Position numbers and translations under genes: made by a program. From Puniceicoccales bacterium Verruco_01 (GTDB taxonomy: Bacteria > Verrucomicrobiota > Verrucomicrobiia > Opitutales > Oceanipulchritudinaceae), in NCBI GenBank assembly GCA_001604565.1, contig LVBV01000003.1, positions 1-64,000 on the forward strand: a DNA stretch of 64,000 nt, read 5' to 3'. A model generated the notes under the pieces. That model saw only the letters and a program-made list of their open reading frames with translations, was not told the DNA's origin and ran no database searches. This document shows positions 16,504 through 25,942 of the stretch, piece by piece; the stretch's first letter is position 1; each line of letters begins with the position of its first letter.

Positions 16504-19500
16504 TCACTTCCCCTCGTCCACGGCCTCCACGGCCCCGTCCAAACGCTTTTCGGACACCGCGCCGTCCGTGCCTAGATTCTGCGCGAAGAGCGAGACCTTG
16601 AATTCCTCGATCAGCCAGCGCAGCTGCTCGATTTTCTCAAGCTGCGAGGGCGTGTTCTTCTTGCGGACGGAAAACTTGTAAAGCGCTTCGGCGTAGGGGC
16701 GGATGCGCTCGATCTTTTTGGCGTACTTGGCCCGGTCGGTCCGCAGTTGTTCGGCCCGGGCGAGCATGGCCTTCAGATACCGCGGAAAGTGTCGCAGCCG
16801 CTCGTACGAAGTGATGGCAAGGAAGTTCGGCGGCAGGAGCGCGTCCAGTTCCTCCCTCATCCCGGAGTAGGGCGCCTTGCAGAGGAGGATCGCGCGGCGC
16901 TGCGTAAAGAGGTCCTCCATCTGGTCCGTGAAGGATTGCGGCAGACCCCGCATCTTCGCCGCGGCGTTCTGTACCACGTCGTCGAAGGCCGCCTTTTTGA
17001 GCGGCAGGATCTTTTCCGGCGCGGGGCGCAGGAGAAAGCGCACAAGCAGTGACAGACAGGCGTCCGCGAATTTCTCCGCGGGCATGACAGTCGCCACGTC
17101 CGGTCCCACCCTTTTGAGTTCGCGGCGCAGGTCCCTCTCAAACCACGCAAGGTCCCGTCCGAGGGCCATCGTCGCAAGGAGCTGGAAGGCCGGACCCGTC
17201 GCGGCGGCGGCCTCGCCCTTCGTGTGGAAGAGCCGGATCGCGACGCTCGTCGGCGCGATGCAGTTGCGCGGAGGCTTTTCGCAGACTAGGCCCGGGAAGG
17301 CTTCGAGCGGGATTCCCGCCACGTCCGCCAGCACCAGCTCTTCCGGCAGGTCGGCGAAGTTCCACGAGGAAAGGCCCTCCTTTTCGAATTTCTCCCGCGC
17401 CTGACGCCAGACCTTGAGCTCGTCCGTCTCAACGCGCTGGGCGGCCTTGCGCTCCGCGATTCTCGCGGCGTAGGTCTCTTTCAGTTTCTCCCAATCCCTC
17501 TCGGCGGCGATGGGTTTGTTCTCCGAGTCCACCACCTGCACGCGCGGGAGAAGGTGTGCGGGAATCTCGCCGCCCGCAAGGTCCGCGGGCCGCACCCTTT
17601 GGCCGTAGTCCTTCCAGAGAATCTCGCAGAGCTGCTCGGCGAGCGGCGAGGGCGAGGGAGTCAGCTTCGCGAGGATCGCCGGAGTTTTTTCCGCGATGGG
17701 GAAGAGCGCCTTGCGCACGTCCTTGGGGAGAGCCCGCAGGAGCGCCTCGACGCGTTCCTCCACGTAGCCCGGCACGATCCAGTCGAGCATCCCCGGCTGG
17801 AGCGCCTCGAATTTGGCCAGAGGCACCGAGAGGGTTGCCCCGTCGTCCGCCTCGCCGGGCTTGTACGCGTAGGAAAGCGGAATCTTCTCGCCCGCCACCT
17901 CCACCGCGTCCGGAAAGCGCGCGATAGCGGATTCGTCCGCCGGATCGACGAGGTCCTCCTCCTTCATGCGCAGGAGGGAATCGTCCCCTCCCCGCTCTTT
18001 CAGGAAGCGCCGCAAGTCCGGCACGGAACCGATCCCGTCCGGCAGCCTTTCGCGGTAGAAGGCGTAGATGCGGTCGTCGAGACTCCAAAGCTGTCCCCGG
18101 CGCAGCCGCGTCTGCTTTTCCTCCACCACTTCCCGCAGTTCGCGATTCGCCTCCAGGAAGGGCAGGATCTCCTTCACACCCTCCTCCACTAGGCCGCTGC
18201 GGATGAAGATCTCGGTCGCTTCCCGTGGCAAAAGCGGGGCGAGGTTCACGCGCCGGCGACTGAGTTCCAAGCCGTAGAGGAAGCTCTTTTCCGTGCACAC
18301 GGCCCGCTCGCCGCGCTCGTCCCACGTCGGCGCCTCGTGGACGTGTTTGATCAGGTGTGCGCCCAGCTGGAGGATCCACGGCACCTCCACCGCGGCACAG
18401 GTGCGGGCGAAAAAGGCGCTCGTCTCCACCCACTGCGCGGCCATGATCCACGCGGGCGTGCGGTTGCCGGATTCCCCGGAGGGTTTTTTGCCGTATTTCT
18501 GCTTGATCTCGTCCTTTCGCGCCTTCTTGTCGAAGAGGGCGCTCCCTGGGAAGAGCGACGCAGAGCGATTGCGGGTGGCAAGGTAGTGGTTCCCTTCCTC
18601 GCGCCGGGCGACGTTGCCGAGCAGGCCCGAGAGCAGCGCGCGGTGAATCTGCATATATTCGGCGTCCGCCTTCTGTTCCGCAACGGCCTCCGCCTCGCCC
18701 ATCTCCTGCGTTAGTTGCAGGTGGATGTCCATCCACTCGCGCATGCGGATGTAGGAAAGGAAGTGGTCCTTGCAGAAGCGGCGCATCTGCCGCTGCGACA
18801 GCTTTTCCGCCTGCGCGTCGTACGCCTTCCAGATGTTGAGCAGGGCGAGGAAGTCCGAACGCGGGTCGTCGAAAGTTTTGTGCATCGCGTCCGCCGCCTC
18901 GCGCGCGTCCTCGGGCCTTTCGCGCGGGTCCTGAATGGAAAGGCCCGCAGCGATGACGAGGACCTCCTTCAGGCACTTCTCCTTCTCCGCCTCCACGAGC
19001 ATCCGCGCCACGGTGGGATCGACGGGGAGCCTCGCGAGGCGTCGCCCGAGGGCGGTCAGGCTGCGATCCTCGTTCAGTGCGCCAAGTTCCTGCAAAAGCT
19101 CGTACCCGGCGTTGATGGCACGCTGTTGCGGCGGGTCGATGAAGGGGAACGTTTCCACCTCGCCGAGGTTCGAGCCCTTCATGCGGAGGATGACCGCGGC
19201 GAGATTCGCGCGGCGAATCTCCGGCTCGGTGTATTTGGGCCGCGCGAGGTAGTCCGCCTCGCTGTAGAGGCGGATGCAGACGCCCTCCGCCACGCGGCCC
19301 GAGCGGCCCTTGCGCTGGTCCGCACTACTTTGCGAGACGGCCTCCACCGGCAAGCGCTGCGTGCGCGTCTGCGCATTGTAGCGCGACATGCGGGCAAGTC
19401 CGGCGTCCACCACGTAGCGGATGCCCGGCACGGTGATGGAGGTCTCCGCGATGTTCGTCGCCACGATGATCTTGCGCCGCTGGGTCGGTGCGAAGATTTT

Positions 19501-20544
19501 CTCCTGCTCGTCTGCGGTCAGGCGCCCGAAGAGGGGCAACAGCTCCGCCCCGCCGAGGCGCAGATCCGAAAGTTGGTTGATCGCGTCGCGGATGTCGCGC
19601 TCGCCGGGGAGGAACACGAGGATGTCGCCCGTCCGCCTTTCGCGCAGGCAGATTTCCTCCACGGTCTTCACCGCGGCATCCACGTAGGTGTCCCCGCCGG
19701 AATCCTCCGCGACCTCGTCCACGGGTTTGTAGAAGACCTCCACGGGATAGCTGCGGCCCGAGACATTGATTACCGGCGCGCCGCCGAAGGCGTTGGAAAA
19801 CGCCTCCGTGTCGATCGTTGCGCTCGTCACGATGATCTTCAGGTCGGGCCGGTCGTGCCGCAGCTTGTTCAGGTACCCGAGGAGAAAGTCGATGTTGAGA
19901 CTGCGCTCATGGGCCTCGTCCACGATGACGGCGTCGTATTCGCTCATCATCAGGTCGGCCTGAATCTCGCTAAGCAGCATGCCGTCCGTCGCGAACTTCA
20001 CGAGCGTCTCATTCGCCGTCTTGTCCGAAAAACGCACCTTGGCGCCGACCTCGCGGCCCCACTTGACACCCAGTTCCTCCGCCACGCGGCGGCTGACGGA
20101 CATCGCGGCCACGCGGCGCGGCTGCGTGCAGGCGATGCGTCCGCAGATCCCGCACCCCGCCTCCAGCAGCATCTTGGGCAATTGCGTCGTCTTGCCGGAA
20201 CCCGTCTCGCCCGCGACGATGAGGACCGGACTCTCCCGCAGCGTCCGCACGATCTCGGCAGCTCGGGCGGCGACGGGCAGGCTCTCCGGATAGCTCACCT
20301 TCGGGCGCAGCGCCTCGCGCTCCATGCGCACGGATTCGCTGCGGGCGATCTGCTTTTCGATCCCCGCGAGGCGGCCTTCGGAAAGACCGCCCTTTTCCAG
20401 CTCCGCCTTCAGGCGCAGTCGGTCCCGCACCATGCATCCGGCAAGGCGCCGGAAGAGATTTTCGACTGTCGGGGAATCGCTCAAGGTGCGCGAGCATGGC
20501 GAAAACCGGCCTCCGGCACAACTCCGCGTCTCGCGCCGTATCAA
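16504..20544 (-). CDS. hrpA: ATP-dependent DEAH RNA helicase HrpA
   Basis: A 1346-residue helicase, close to E. coli HrpA (about 1300). Motif I is GETGSGKTTQ (residues 112-121), followed by DEAHERS (motif II), TSATID (III), TNIAETSITVPGIRYVVDAG (V) and QRKGRSGRVAEG (VI), then HA2 and OB-fold regions and the long C-terminal domain that distinguishes HrpA from HrpB. HrpA acts on mRNA and stalled ribosomes. The ATG at 20544 may be too far upstream: a TTG at 20484 (LSDSPTVENLFRRLAGCMVRDR) aligns better with the E. coli start. It is convergent with the flagellin-like operon. Confidence 0.93.
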   Translation of the reverse strand: MIRRETRSCAGGRFSPCSRTLSDSPTVENLFRRLAGCMVRDRLRLKAELEKGGLSEGRLAGIEKQIARSESVRMEREALRPKVSYPESLPVAARAAEIVRTLRESPVLIVAGETGSGKTTQLPKMLLEAGCGICGRIACTQPRRVAAMSVSRRVAEELGVKWGREVGAKVRFSDKTANETLVKFATDGMLLSEIQADLMMSEYDAVIVDEAHERSLNIDFLLGYLNKLRHDRPDLKIIVTSATIDTEAFSNAFGGAPVINVSGRSYPVEVFYKPVDEVAEDSGGDTYVDAAVKTVEEICLRERRTGDILVFLPGERDIRDAINQLSDLRLGGAELLPLFGRLTADEQEKIFAPTQRRKIIVATNIAETSITVPGIRYVVDAGLARMSRYNAQTRTQRLPVEAVSQSSADQRKGRSGRVAEGVCIRLYSEADYLARPKYTEPEIRRANLAAVILRMKGSNLGEVETFPFIDPPQQRAINAGYELLQELGALNEDRSLTALGRRLARLPVDPTVARMLVEAEKEKCLKEVLVIAAGLSIQDPRERPEDAREAADAMHKTFDDPRSDFLALLNIWKAYDAQAEKLSQRQMRRFCKDHFLSYIRMREWMDIHLQLTQEMGEAEAVAEQKADAEYMQIHRALLSGLLGNVARREEGNHYLATRNRSASLFPGSALFDKKARKDEIKQKYGKKPSGESGNRTPAWIMAAQWVETSAFFARTCAAVEVPWILQLGAHLIKHVHEAPTWDERGERAVCTEKSFLYGLELSRRRVNLAPLLPREATEIFIRSGLVEEGVKEILPFLEANRELREVVEEKQTRLRRGQLWSLDDRIYAFYRERLPDGIGSVPDLRRFLKERGGDDSLLRMKEEDLVDPADESAIARFPDAVEVAGEKIPLSYAYKPGEADDGATLSVPLAKFEALQPGMLDWIVPGYVEERVEALLRALPKDVRKALFPIAEKTPAILAKLTPSPSPLAEQLCEILWKDYGQRVRPADLAGGEIPAHLLPRVQVVDSENKPIAAERDWEKLKETYAARIAERKAAQRVETDELKVWRQAREKFEKEGLSSWNFADLPEELVLADVAGIPLEAFPGLVCEKPPRNCIAPTSVAIRLFHTKGEAAAATGPAFQLLATMALGRDLAWFERDLRRELKRVGPDVATVMPAEKFADACLSLLVRFLLRPAPEKILPLKKAAFDDVVQNAAAKMRGLPQSFTDQMEDLFTQRRAILLCKAPYSGMREELDALLPPNFLAITSYERLRHFPRYLKAMLARAEQLRTDRAKYAKKIERIRPYAEALYKFSVRKKNTPSQLEKIEQLRWLIEEFKVSLFAQNLGTDGAVSEKRLDGAVEAVDEGK

Positions 20545-20627
20545 ATTGAGATTCCAAGCGTATCAACCTGAAACAGAACCCGGGGACACGACGCGGGGCA
20601 AAAACATGAATATTTCCCTATCTAGTT

Positions 20628-20671
20628 TATAATAAGTTACTTGATAGAGTTGGCACGCGGCGTGGTATATA
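20628..20671 (+). promoter_or_regulatory. candidate promoter region of the 102-aa membrane protein gene
   Basis: An AT-rich island in GC-rich DNA. TTGATA (20641-20646) and TATATA (20666-20671) are 19 bases apart, slightly long for sigma-70; an exact TATAAT lies at 20628-20633. TTGGCACG at 20650-20657 also matches the -24 element of sigma-54 promoters, but the -12 position reads GTGG rather than TTGC. The downstream gene has an AAAGGAG ribosome-binding site. Confidence 0.4.
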
Positions 20672-20696
20672 TCGTTCAAACAAAGGAGCCAACGAC

Positions 20697-21005
20697 ATGA
20701 ACACCTCTTATCTCTACCGCAATCTCTACTTCCCGAGCGCCCGCCTTTCCGGTTCGCCGCTCTTCGCCCCCGTGAACCGCTTTGCCGGGACGAACCTTTC
20801 CGCCTCGGCGCGCCTTCTGCGCCGTCCCTCCCCGACACCCGCGAGGCCGACGATCAACTGGACGGACAACACACCGCGCCGCCCCCGCCGTTTCGCGGGA
20901 GCCCTCGCTGCGGCGATCCTCGCTCTCCTTGCCACGGGAAGCGCCCTCGCCTCCCTTTCCGGGAGCGAAAACGCCCATTCGACGACCCGCCACGCGGCGG
21001 AGTGA
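20697..21005 (+). CDS. small single-span membrane protein, unknown
   Basis: 102 residues with no recognisable family. The N-terminal two-thirds is Arg/Pro/Ser-rich; one hydrophobic segment (about 67-87, AGALAAAILALLATGSALASL) is preceded by RRPRR, so the N-terminus should stay in the cytoplasm. The AAAGGAG ribosome-binding site 9 bases before the ATG is the strongest in the neighbourhood. Flanked by its own AT-rich candidate promoter and a hairpin terminator, it looks like an independent unit. Confidence 0.6.
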   Translation: MNTSYLYRNLYFPSARLSGSPLFAPVNRFAGTNLSASARLLRRPSPTPARPTINWTDNTPRRPRRFAGALAAAILALLATGSALASLSGSENAHSTTRHAAE

Positions 21006-21042
21006 CCGATTTCTCTGATCGACAGATATGGGTATGGAAAAA

Positions 21043-21070
21043 GCGCGGCGCCTTTGGAGGGGCGCCGCGC
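21043..21070 (+). terminator. hairpin terminator of the small membrane protein gene
   Basis: GCGCGGCGCC-tttggagg-GGCGCCGCGC, a perfect 10-bp stem with an 8-base loop, 37 bases after the stop codon. No proper T-run follows (CTCTGTG), so termination strength is uncertain. Confidence 0.55.
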
Positions 21071-21123
21071 CTCTGTGTACGGATTCGTTGCGCGCGCGGC
21101 GACAATCCGTTATTTTCCGCTTC

Positions 21124-23103
21124 ATGGATCCCGCGTCCCTGCAACCGCTCCGCGACAGGGCGGACCTCGCGCGCCGCCTCGGCGGGGCACAGGCCGCCAC
21201 GAAAGTTTTCGAGAAGGCTCTTGCGGAGAATCCGGACGACCCGGACCTTCTGCTGGAAACCGGCGCCGGTTGTTACGCGGCGGGAGAGAGGGAGAAGGCC
21301 CTGCCCTTCCTTCGGGAAGCGGCGCGGAGGCGCCCCGGTTGGACGCGCGCTCTTTTGCTTTTGGCGACGAATCTGGAGGAGCTGGGCAACCCCGGCGAGG
21401 CCGCCGAACTCTTCGCCCCGCTTGCCGACCAGAAGAAGGACCCCCGCGCCGAGGCGTACGCCGCCTTTCACCTTGCGGGGATTCATCTCGCGGGCGGCGA
21501 AGCGAAAAAGACCGTGGAAATCTGCCGCCGTATCCTCGCCCGCCTGCCGGGGGACGCCGCTTTCCGCAGGCTGCTCCTTCTTGCCTGCGTCCGGACGGGC
21601 GACCACGCCGGGGCGGTGGCCGCGTACGACCTTCTGCCGCCCGTCCGCGCCGAGCGCCGCGCCGACCTCGCGAAGATAGCACGGAGCTTCATCCGCCTTG
21701 GCGACTACACGGGATTCATCCGGCGCTTCGAGGCCCTCGGCGATTTTTCCGACGGAGTACTCCTTGCCGCCGCCGCCGAGGTGTACAACGATACCGGTCT
21801 GCGCGAGAAGGAGGAGGCCTGCCAGAAAAGGGCCCTCGCCCTGCTCCCGGACGACAGCGCCCTCCATTCCTATGAGTTAAAGACGATGACCGAGTCCGAC
21901 ACGGTGACGGAGGAGGAGATCCTCGCCTTCGCCAAGGACTGGGACGCGAAATTCGGCACGCCGAAGGACGCCCCGGCTTTCAAGGACTTCCCACGTCTTC
22001 CCCGCAAAGGGAGGCGCGTGCGGCTCGGGATTCTCTCCCACTCCTTCCGGCGGCACGTCACGATGACGATCCTGCGGCCCCTGCTGCCGGAACTGGCGAA
22101 GCGCTTCGAGCTTTACGGCTACTACGACGACTTTCCGGAGGACGACTTTACGAACGAGGCAAAGAGCCACTTCGCCCTCTTCCGCAACACCGCCGCCCTC
22201 TCCGAAGCCGCAGCTGCGAAGGCGATCCACGACGACGCCCTCGACGTTTTGATTGACATTTCCGGCCATTTCAGCGGGGCACGGACGAAGATCCTCACCT
22301 ACAAACCGGCACCTTTCCTCATCCACTACGCCGACAGCAGCTCCACCCTCGGCCTCTCCGCCGTCGATTGCCGCTTTTCCGATCCGATCGCCGAGCCGCC
22401 AGAATGGGGCGACCGTTATTCGGTGGAAAAGGTCCTGCGACTGCCGCGCGGCTTCTTCCTCTACCAGCCGCTTCTCCCCTGCGGCGAGCCCGCGCCCTGC
22501 CCGGCTATAGGCAACGGCTTTGTCACCTTCGGTAGCTGCGCGGCGCTCCACAAGCTGACGGATACGACCCTCGCCCTCTGGAAAGCGGCCTTGGACGCGG
22601 CGCCCGGAAGCCGCCTGCTGCTGGCACGCGACGAATTCGCAAGGGACGAGGGCCTGCGGCGGCTCTGGCGGGAACGTTTTGCGAAGGCGGGCTTCGATCC
22701 CGAGCGCGTCACCCTCGCCTCCGGACAGAAGGACGACTTTGTGCGACTCAAATTCTACGCGAAAATCGACATCGCCCTCGACGCCTTCCCCTACAGCGGG
22801 GTCACGACAACCCTCGACGCCCTCTGGATGGGCGTGCCGGTCGTGAACTACCGGGAAACGCGCTTCATCAACCGGGTATGTTCCTCGCTCCTGACGCAGG
22901 TCGGCCTCGCGGATCTCGTGGCGGAGACACGTGAAGACTTCGCGGCGAAGGCGGCGGCCCTCGCGGCGGACGAACCCCGGCGACGGCACCTGCGCGAAAC
23001 CCTGCGCGGCGCGATGCTGCAAAGTTCCCTCTGTGACGGCGCTGGCATGGCGGCGGACATGGAAAAGGCGATCCTCGCGGAACTCGACGCAAGGGGACTT
23101 TGA
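21124..23103 (+). CDS. TPR-containing GT41 (O-GlcNAc transferase/SPINDLY-like) glycosyltransferase
   Basis: Start set at ATG 21124 (MDPASLQPLRDRADLAR); the ORF-track start at 21028 would run through the upstream terminator hairpin. 659 residues. Residues 1 to about 270 are tetratricopeptide-like helix pairs (ALAENPDDPDLLLETGAGCYAAG, ALLLLATNLEELGNPGEAAELF). The rest is the GT41 catalytic region: RVRLGILSHSFRRHVTMTIL, DVLIDISGHFSGARTKIL, FGSCAALHKLTDTTLALWKAAL and DIALDAFPYSGVTTTLDALWMGVPVV. Bacterial relatives transfer sugars to Ser/Thr of proteins, in some cases flagellin. It could equally be a cytoplasmic regulator or act on adhesins. No signal peptide is present. Confidence 0.85.
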   Translation: MDPASLQPLRDRADLARRLGGAQAATKVFEKALAENPDDPDLLLETGAGCYAAGEREKALPFLREAARRRPGWTRALLLLATNLEELGNPGEAAELFAPLADQKKDPRAEAYAAFHLAGIHLAGGEAKKTVEICRRILARLPGDAAFRRLLLLACVRTGDHAGAVAAYDLLPPVRAERRADLAKIARSFIRLGDYTGFIRRFEALGDFSDGVLLAAAAEVYNDTGLREKEEACQKRALALLPDDSALHSYELKTMTESDTVTEEEILAFAKDWDAKFGTPKDAPAFKDFPRLPRKGRRVRLGILSHSFRRHVTMTILRPLLPELAKRFELYGYYDDFPEDDFTNEAKSHFALFRNTAALSEAAAAKAIHDDALDVLIDISGHFSGARTKILTYKPAPFLIHYADSSSTLGLSAVDCRFSDPIAEPPEWGDRYSVEKVLRLPRGFFLYQPLLPCGEPAPCPAIGNGFVTFGSCAALHKLTDTTLALWKAALDAAPGSRLLLARDEFARDEGLRRLWRERFAKAGFDPERVTLASGQKDDFVRLKFYAKIDIALDAFPYSGVTTTLDALWMGVPVVNYRETRFINRVCSSLLTQVGLADLVAETREDFAAKAAALAADEPRRRHLRETLRGAMLQSSLCDGAGMAADMEKAILAELDARGL

Positions 23104-23185
23104 GAGGGACGCCGCATCGAAATATGCTGCAAAAATTCTGCGCTGACATTGACGCGACATCCCTTCATTGTTCCGAATCGGAAAA

Positions 23186-24364
23186 ATGATACTTCAGCCA
23201 AGAATCAGAGGTTTTGTGTGTGTCACGGCCCATCCCGAGGGATGTGCCGAAAACGTCCGGGAGCAGATCGCCCTCGTCCGTTCGCGCGGAGAGATCCCGG
23301 GCGGACCGAAGAACGTCCTTGTGATCGGCGCCAGCACCGGCTACGGCCTTGCCACCCGCATCGCCGCCGCCTTCGGAAGCGGGGCGAAGAGCGTGGGCGT
23401 GGCCTACGAGCGCCCCGGCACGCCCGACCATTGCGCGAGCGCGGGCTGGTACAACAACGCCGCCTTCCACCGCGAGGCGCGGAAGGCCGGCATCGGCGCG
23501 TGGAGCGTGAACGGCGACGCGTTTTCCGCAAAGGTGAAGGAGGAGACCCTCGCCCTCGTGAAGGCGAATCTCGGCAAACTCGACTTTGTGGCCTACAGCC
23601 TTGCCTCGCCCCGCAGGACCGATCCGCAGGGAAAGACGTGGAAGAGCTGCCTCAAACCCATCGGGCAGGCCTTCGAGGCCAAGCACCTGGACACCGACCG
23701 CCATCAGGTGGTGACGGTGCACGTCGATCCCGCCACCGAGGAGGAGATCGAGGGAACCGTGAAGGTCATGGGCGGCGAGGACTTCGAGCTCTGGGTAAAG
23801 GCCCTCGCCGAGGCGGACCTGCTCGCCCCCGGCGCGAAAGTGGTCGCCTACGACTACATCGGCGCGGAGGTGACCTTCCCGATCTACCACGACGGCACGA
23901 TCGGCATGGCCAAGAAGCACCTTTACGCCACGGCGGCCCGCCTGAACGCGGCGCTGGCCCCGAAGGCGAGCGTCTTCCTTTCCGTCAACAAGGCGGTGGT
24001 GACGCAGGCTTCCAGCGCCATTCCGGCGGTGCCCCTCTACATCAGCATCCTCTTCCGCGTCATGAAGGAAAAGGGGCTGCACGAGGGCTGCATCGAGCAG
24101 ATGGACCGCTTCTTCCGCGAGAAACTGGCCGGGAAGACTCCGATCATGGACGCCGAGGGCCGCGTGCGCCTGGACGACTGGGAGATGCGCCCGGAGGTGC
24201 AGGAAGTGGCCACGCGTCTCTGGAAGGAGATCGAGACCGAAACCCTCCGCCAGCAGAGTGACTACAACGGCTACGAGGAGGAGTTTCTGCGCCTCTTCGG
24301 CTTCGGCTTTACCAACGTCGATTATTCCAAGGACGTGGCGACGGACATCCCCTTTGAGGGATAG
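23186..24364 (+). CDS. fabV: trans-2-enoyl-CoA/ACP reductase FabV
   Basis: Last reduction of the fatty-acid elongation cycle, NADH-dependent. Start at ATG 23186 (MILQPRIRGFVCVTAHPEGC) matches the family N-terminus exactly, giving 392 residues (usual about 400). The long SDR signature Y-x8-K is present as YHDGTIGMAKK, and IGASTGYGLATRIAAAFG is the cofactor loop. FabV enzymes are typically insensitive to triclosan, unlike FabI. It is followed 12 bases later by nnr on the same strand. Confidence 0.96.
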   Translation: MILQPRIRGFVCVTAHPEGCAENVREQIALVRSRGEIPGGPKNVLVIGASTGYGLATRIAAAFGSGAKSVGVAYERPGTPDHCASAGWYNNAAFHREARKAGIGAWSVNGDAFSAKVKEETLALVKANLGKLDFVAYSLASPRRTDPQGKTWKSCLKPIGQAFEAKHLDTDRHQVVTVHVDPATEEEIEGTVKVMGGEDFELWVKALAEADLLAPGAKVVAYDYIGAEVTFPIYHDGTIGMAKKHLYATAARLNAALAPKASVFLSVNKAVVTQASSAIPAVPLYISILFRVMKEKGLHEGCIEQMDRFFREKLAGKTPIMDAEGRVRLDDWEMRPEVQEVATRLWKEIETETLRQQSDYNGYEEEFLRLFGFGFTNVDYSKDVATDIPFEG

Positions 24365-24376
24365 GCGTTCCCGATC

Positions 24377-25942
24377 ATGATTTGCACTTCGCCAGTTCTT
24401 TCCTGCGCCGAAGCCTCCGAATGGGAACTCAAACTCCTCGGGGCGGATGCGGAAAAGGAGTGGGCGGCGATGGGCGAGGCGGGACGCGGTGTGGCGAAGG
24501 CGGCGCTGCGGGACTCTCTTGAAATCGGCCCGATTCCGGCGGACTTCCGCGTGCTCGTCCTCTGCGGGAGTGGCCACAACGCGGGCGACGCCCTGATCGC
24601 GGCGCGGGAGATCCTCGAAAGTCTCCCGGGGGCGAGCGCGCTGGCGCTTCTTGCCTACGGGAGGGAGCGGATGCGTCCCCTCACGGCGCGGGCGCTGGCG
24701 GAGCTGGAATCCTGCGGCACAACAGTGCGGGTGCTCGGCTGGGTTCCCGGAGCTGCGGAGGCGCTTGCGGCTCACCCGTGGGAACTGTGCCTTGAGGGCG
24801 TGGCGGGGATGAACCTCAAGGGACCTCTCCGCGAACCCGCCGGCGAACTCTTCGCGGCGGTCGCGAAGGCGCAAGTAGCCCTGCGCGCGGCGGTGGACCT
24901 TCCCGCAGGGCTCTGCGACGCGGGCGCCTTTCCCGGTTTTTCCGCGGACTTCACCTACGCGACGGGCATCGTCAAGGCGCCCGTCCTCGCCCCCTGCGCG
25001 GTGAGGCGGACGGGCCGCGTGCGGCTGGTCGATCTCGGCTTTTTTGGCGTGGATAGGCCGTCGGCGGAGCGGGAGCTTCTTCTTCCCTCCTCCCTCGCGC
25101 CGCTGGCCGCCCTGCGGGACGCCTCCGGCGACAAGCGCAGCCACGGGCACTTGGCCCTTTTCGGCGGAGCCCCCGGCATGCCCGGCGCGGCGGCGATGGC
25201 GGTAAAGGCGGCGGCGAGCGCGGGCGCGGGTTTGCTCACGGTTTTCACGACGGCGGAGACGATCCGCGCGATGTCCTCCCTCGTCCCGGAGGCGATGTGG
25301 ACGGCGCTGCCGGAAAACGGTGACGGCTTCGACGCGGAAAAGTCCCTCGCCCTCCTGCGCGGGAAGGCGGACCGCTTCACGGCGCTGGCGCTCGGACCGG
25401 GCCTCGACTGGCGGGAAGCTTCCGTCCGCGCGATGATCCCGGCGCTCGTCCGGGAGACACCGTTCCCCCTCCTCCTCGACGCGGGCGCGCTTTTCGCGGA
25501 GGCGGCGGCGGCCCTCGCGGAGCGGCCCAAAAACTTCCCGAAGACGGTCCTCACCCCGCACACGGGCGAATTCCTGCGCCTTGCGGAACTCTCGCAGAGC
25601 CCGGCGGACGCGGAGCTGGAAGCCGTCATGAAGGCTTTTGCGCGGAAAACCCGCTCTGTCCTCCTCCTCAAGGGGCCGGTGACGCGCGTGACGGACGGGG
25701 AACGCCTTGTTTGCAGCACCCTCGGCGGGCCGGTCCTAGCCCGGGGCGGCTCGGGCGACATTCTTTCCGGCATCCTCGGCGCGCGATTGGCCGCACCTTC
25801 CGCCGATCCCTTCGAGGCCGCGTGCAGTGCCGCACTCTGGCATGGAATGGCGGCGGAGCACCTTGCGCGGGAAAAGGGCCAGCGGGCCGTCCGCACGAGC
25901 GAACTCATCGAACACCTTTCCCCGGCACTACGCGAACCATGA
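24377..25942 (+). CDS. nnr: bifunctional NAD(P)H-hydrate epimerase/dehydratase
   Basis: Repairs damaged NADHX and NADPHX. The 521-residue length equals the fused YjeF_N/YjeF_C architecture. N-terminal epimerase: LCGSGHNAGDALIAAREIL with the conserved Asp, followed by the DLPAGLCDAG strand. C-terminal dehydratase: GHLALFGGAPGMPGAAAMA, LLLDAGALFAEA, LTPHTGEFLRL and GGSGDILSGILGARLA. The usual NNGGD motif reads HNAGD. Its TGA stop overlaps the dprA ATG (ATGA), so the two are translationally coupled. Confidence 0.93.
   Translation: MICTSPVLSCAEASEWELKLLGADAEKEWAAMGEAGRGVAKAALRDSLEIGPIPADFRVLVLCGSGHNAGDALIAAREILESLPGASALALLAYGRERMRPLTARALAELESCGTTVRVLGWVPGAAEALAAHPWELCLEGVAGMNLKGPLREPAGELFAAVAKAQVALRAAVDLPAGLCDAGAFPGFSADFTYATGIVKAPVLAPCAVRRTGRVRLVDLGFFGVDRPSAERELLLPSSLAPLAALRDASGDKRSHGHLALFGGAPGMPGAAAMAVKAAASAGAGLLTVFTTAETIRAMSSLVPEAMWTALPENGDGFDAEKSLALLRGKADRFTALALGPGLDWREASVRAMIPALVRETPFPLLLDAGALFAEAAAALAERPKNFPKTVLTPHTGEFLRLAELSQSPADAELEAVMKAFARKTRSVLLLKGPVTRVTDGERLVCSTLGGPVLARGGSGDILSGILGARLAAPSADPFEAACSAALWHGMAAEHLAREKGQRAVRTSELIEHLSPALREP

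Noticed and set aside
18715-20571. 618-aa plus-strand ORF
   Set aside because: Antisense to hrpA with no motif.
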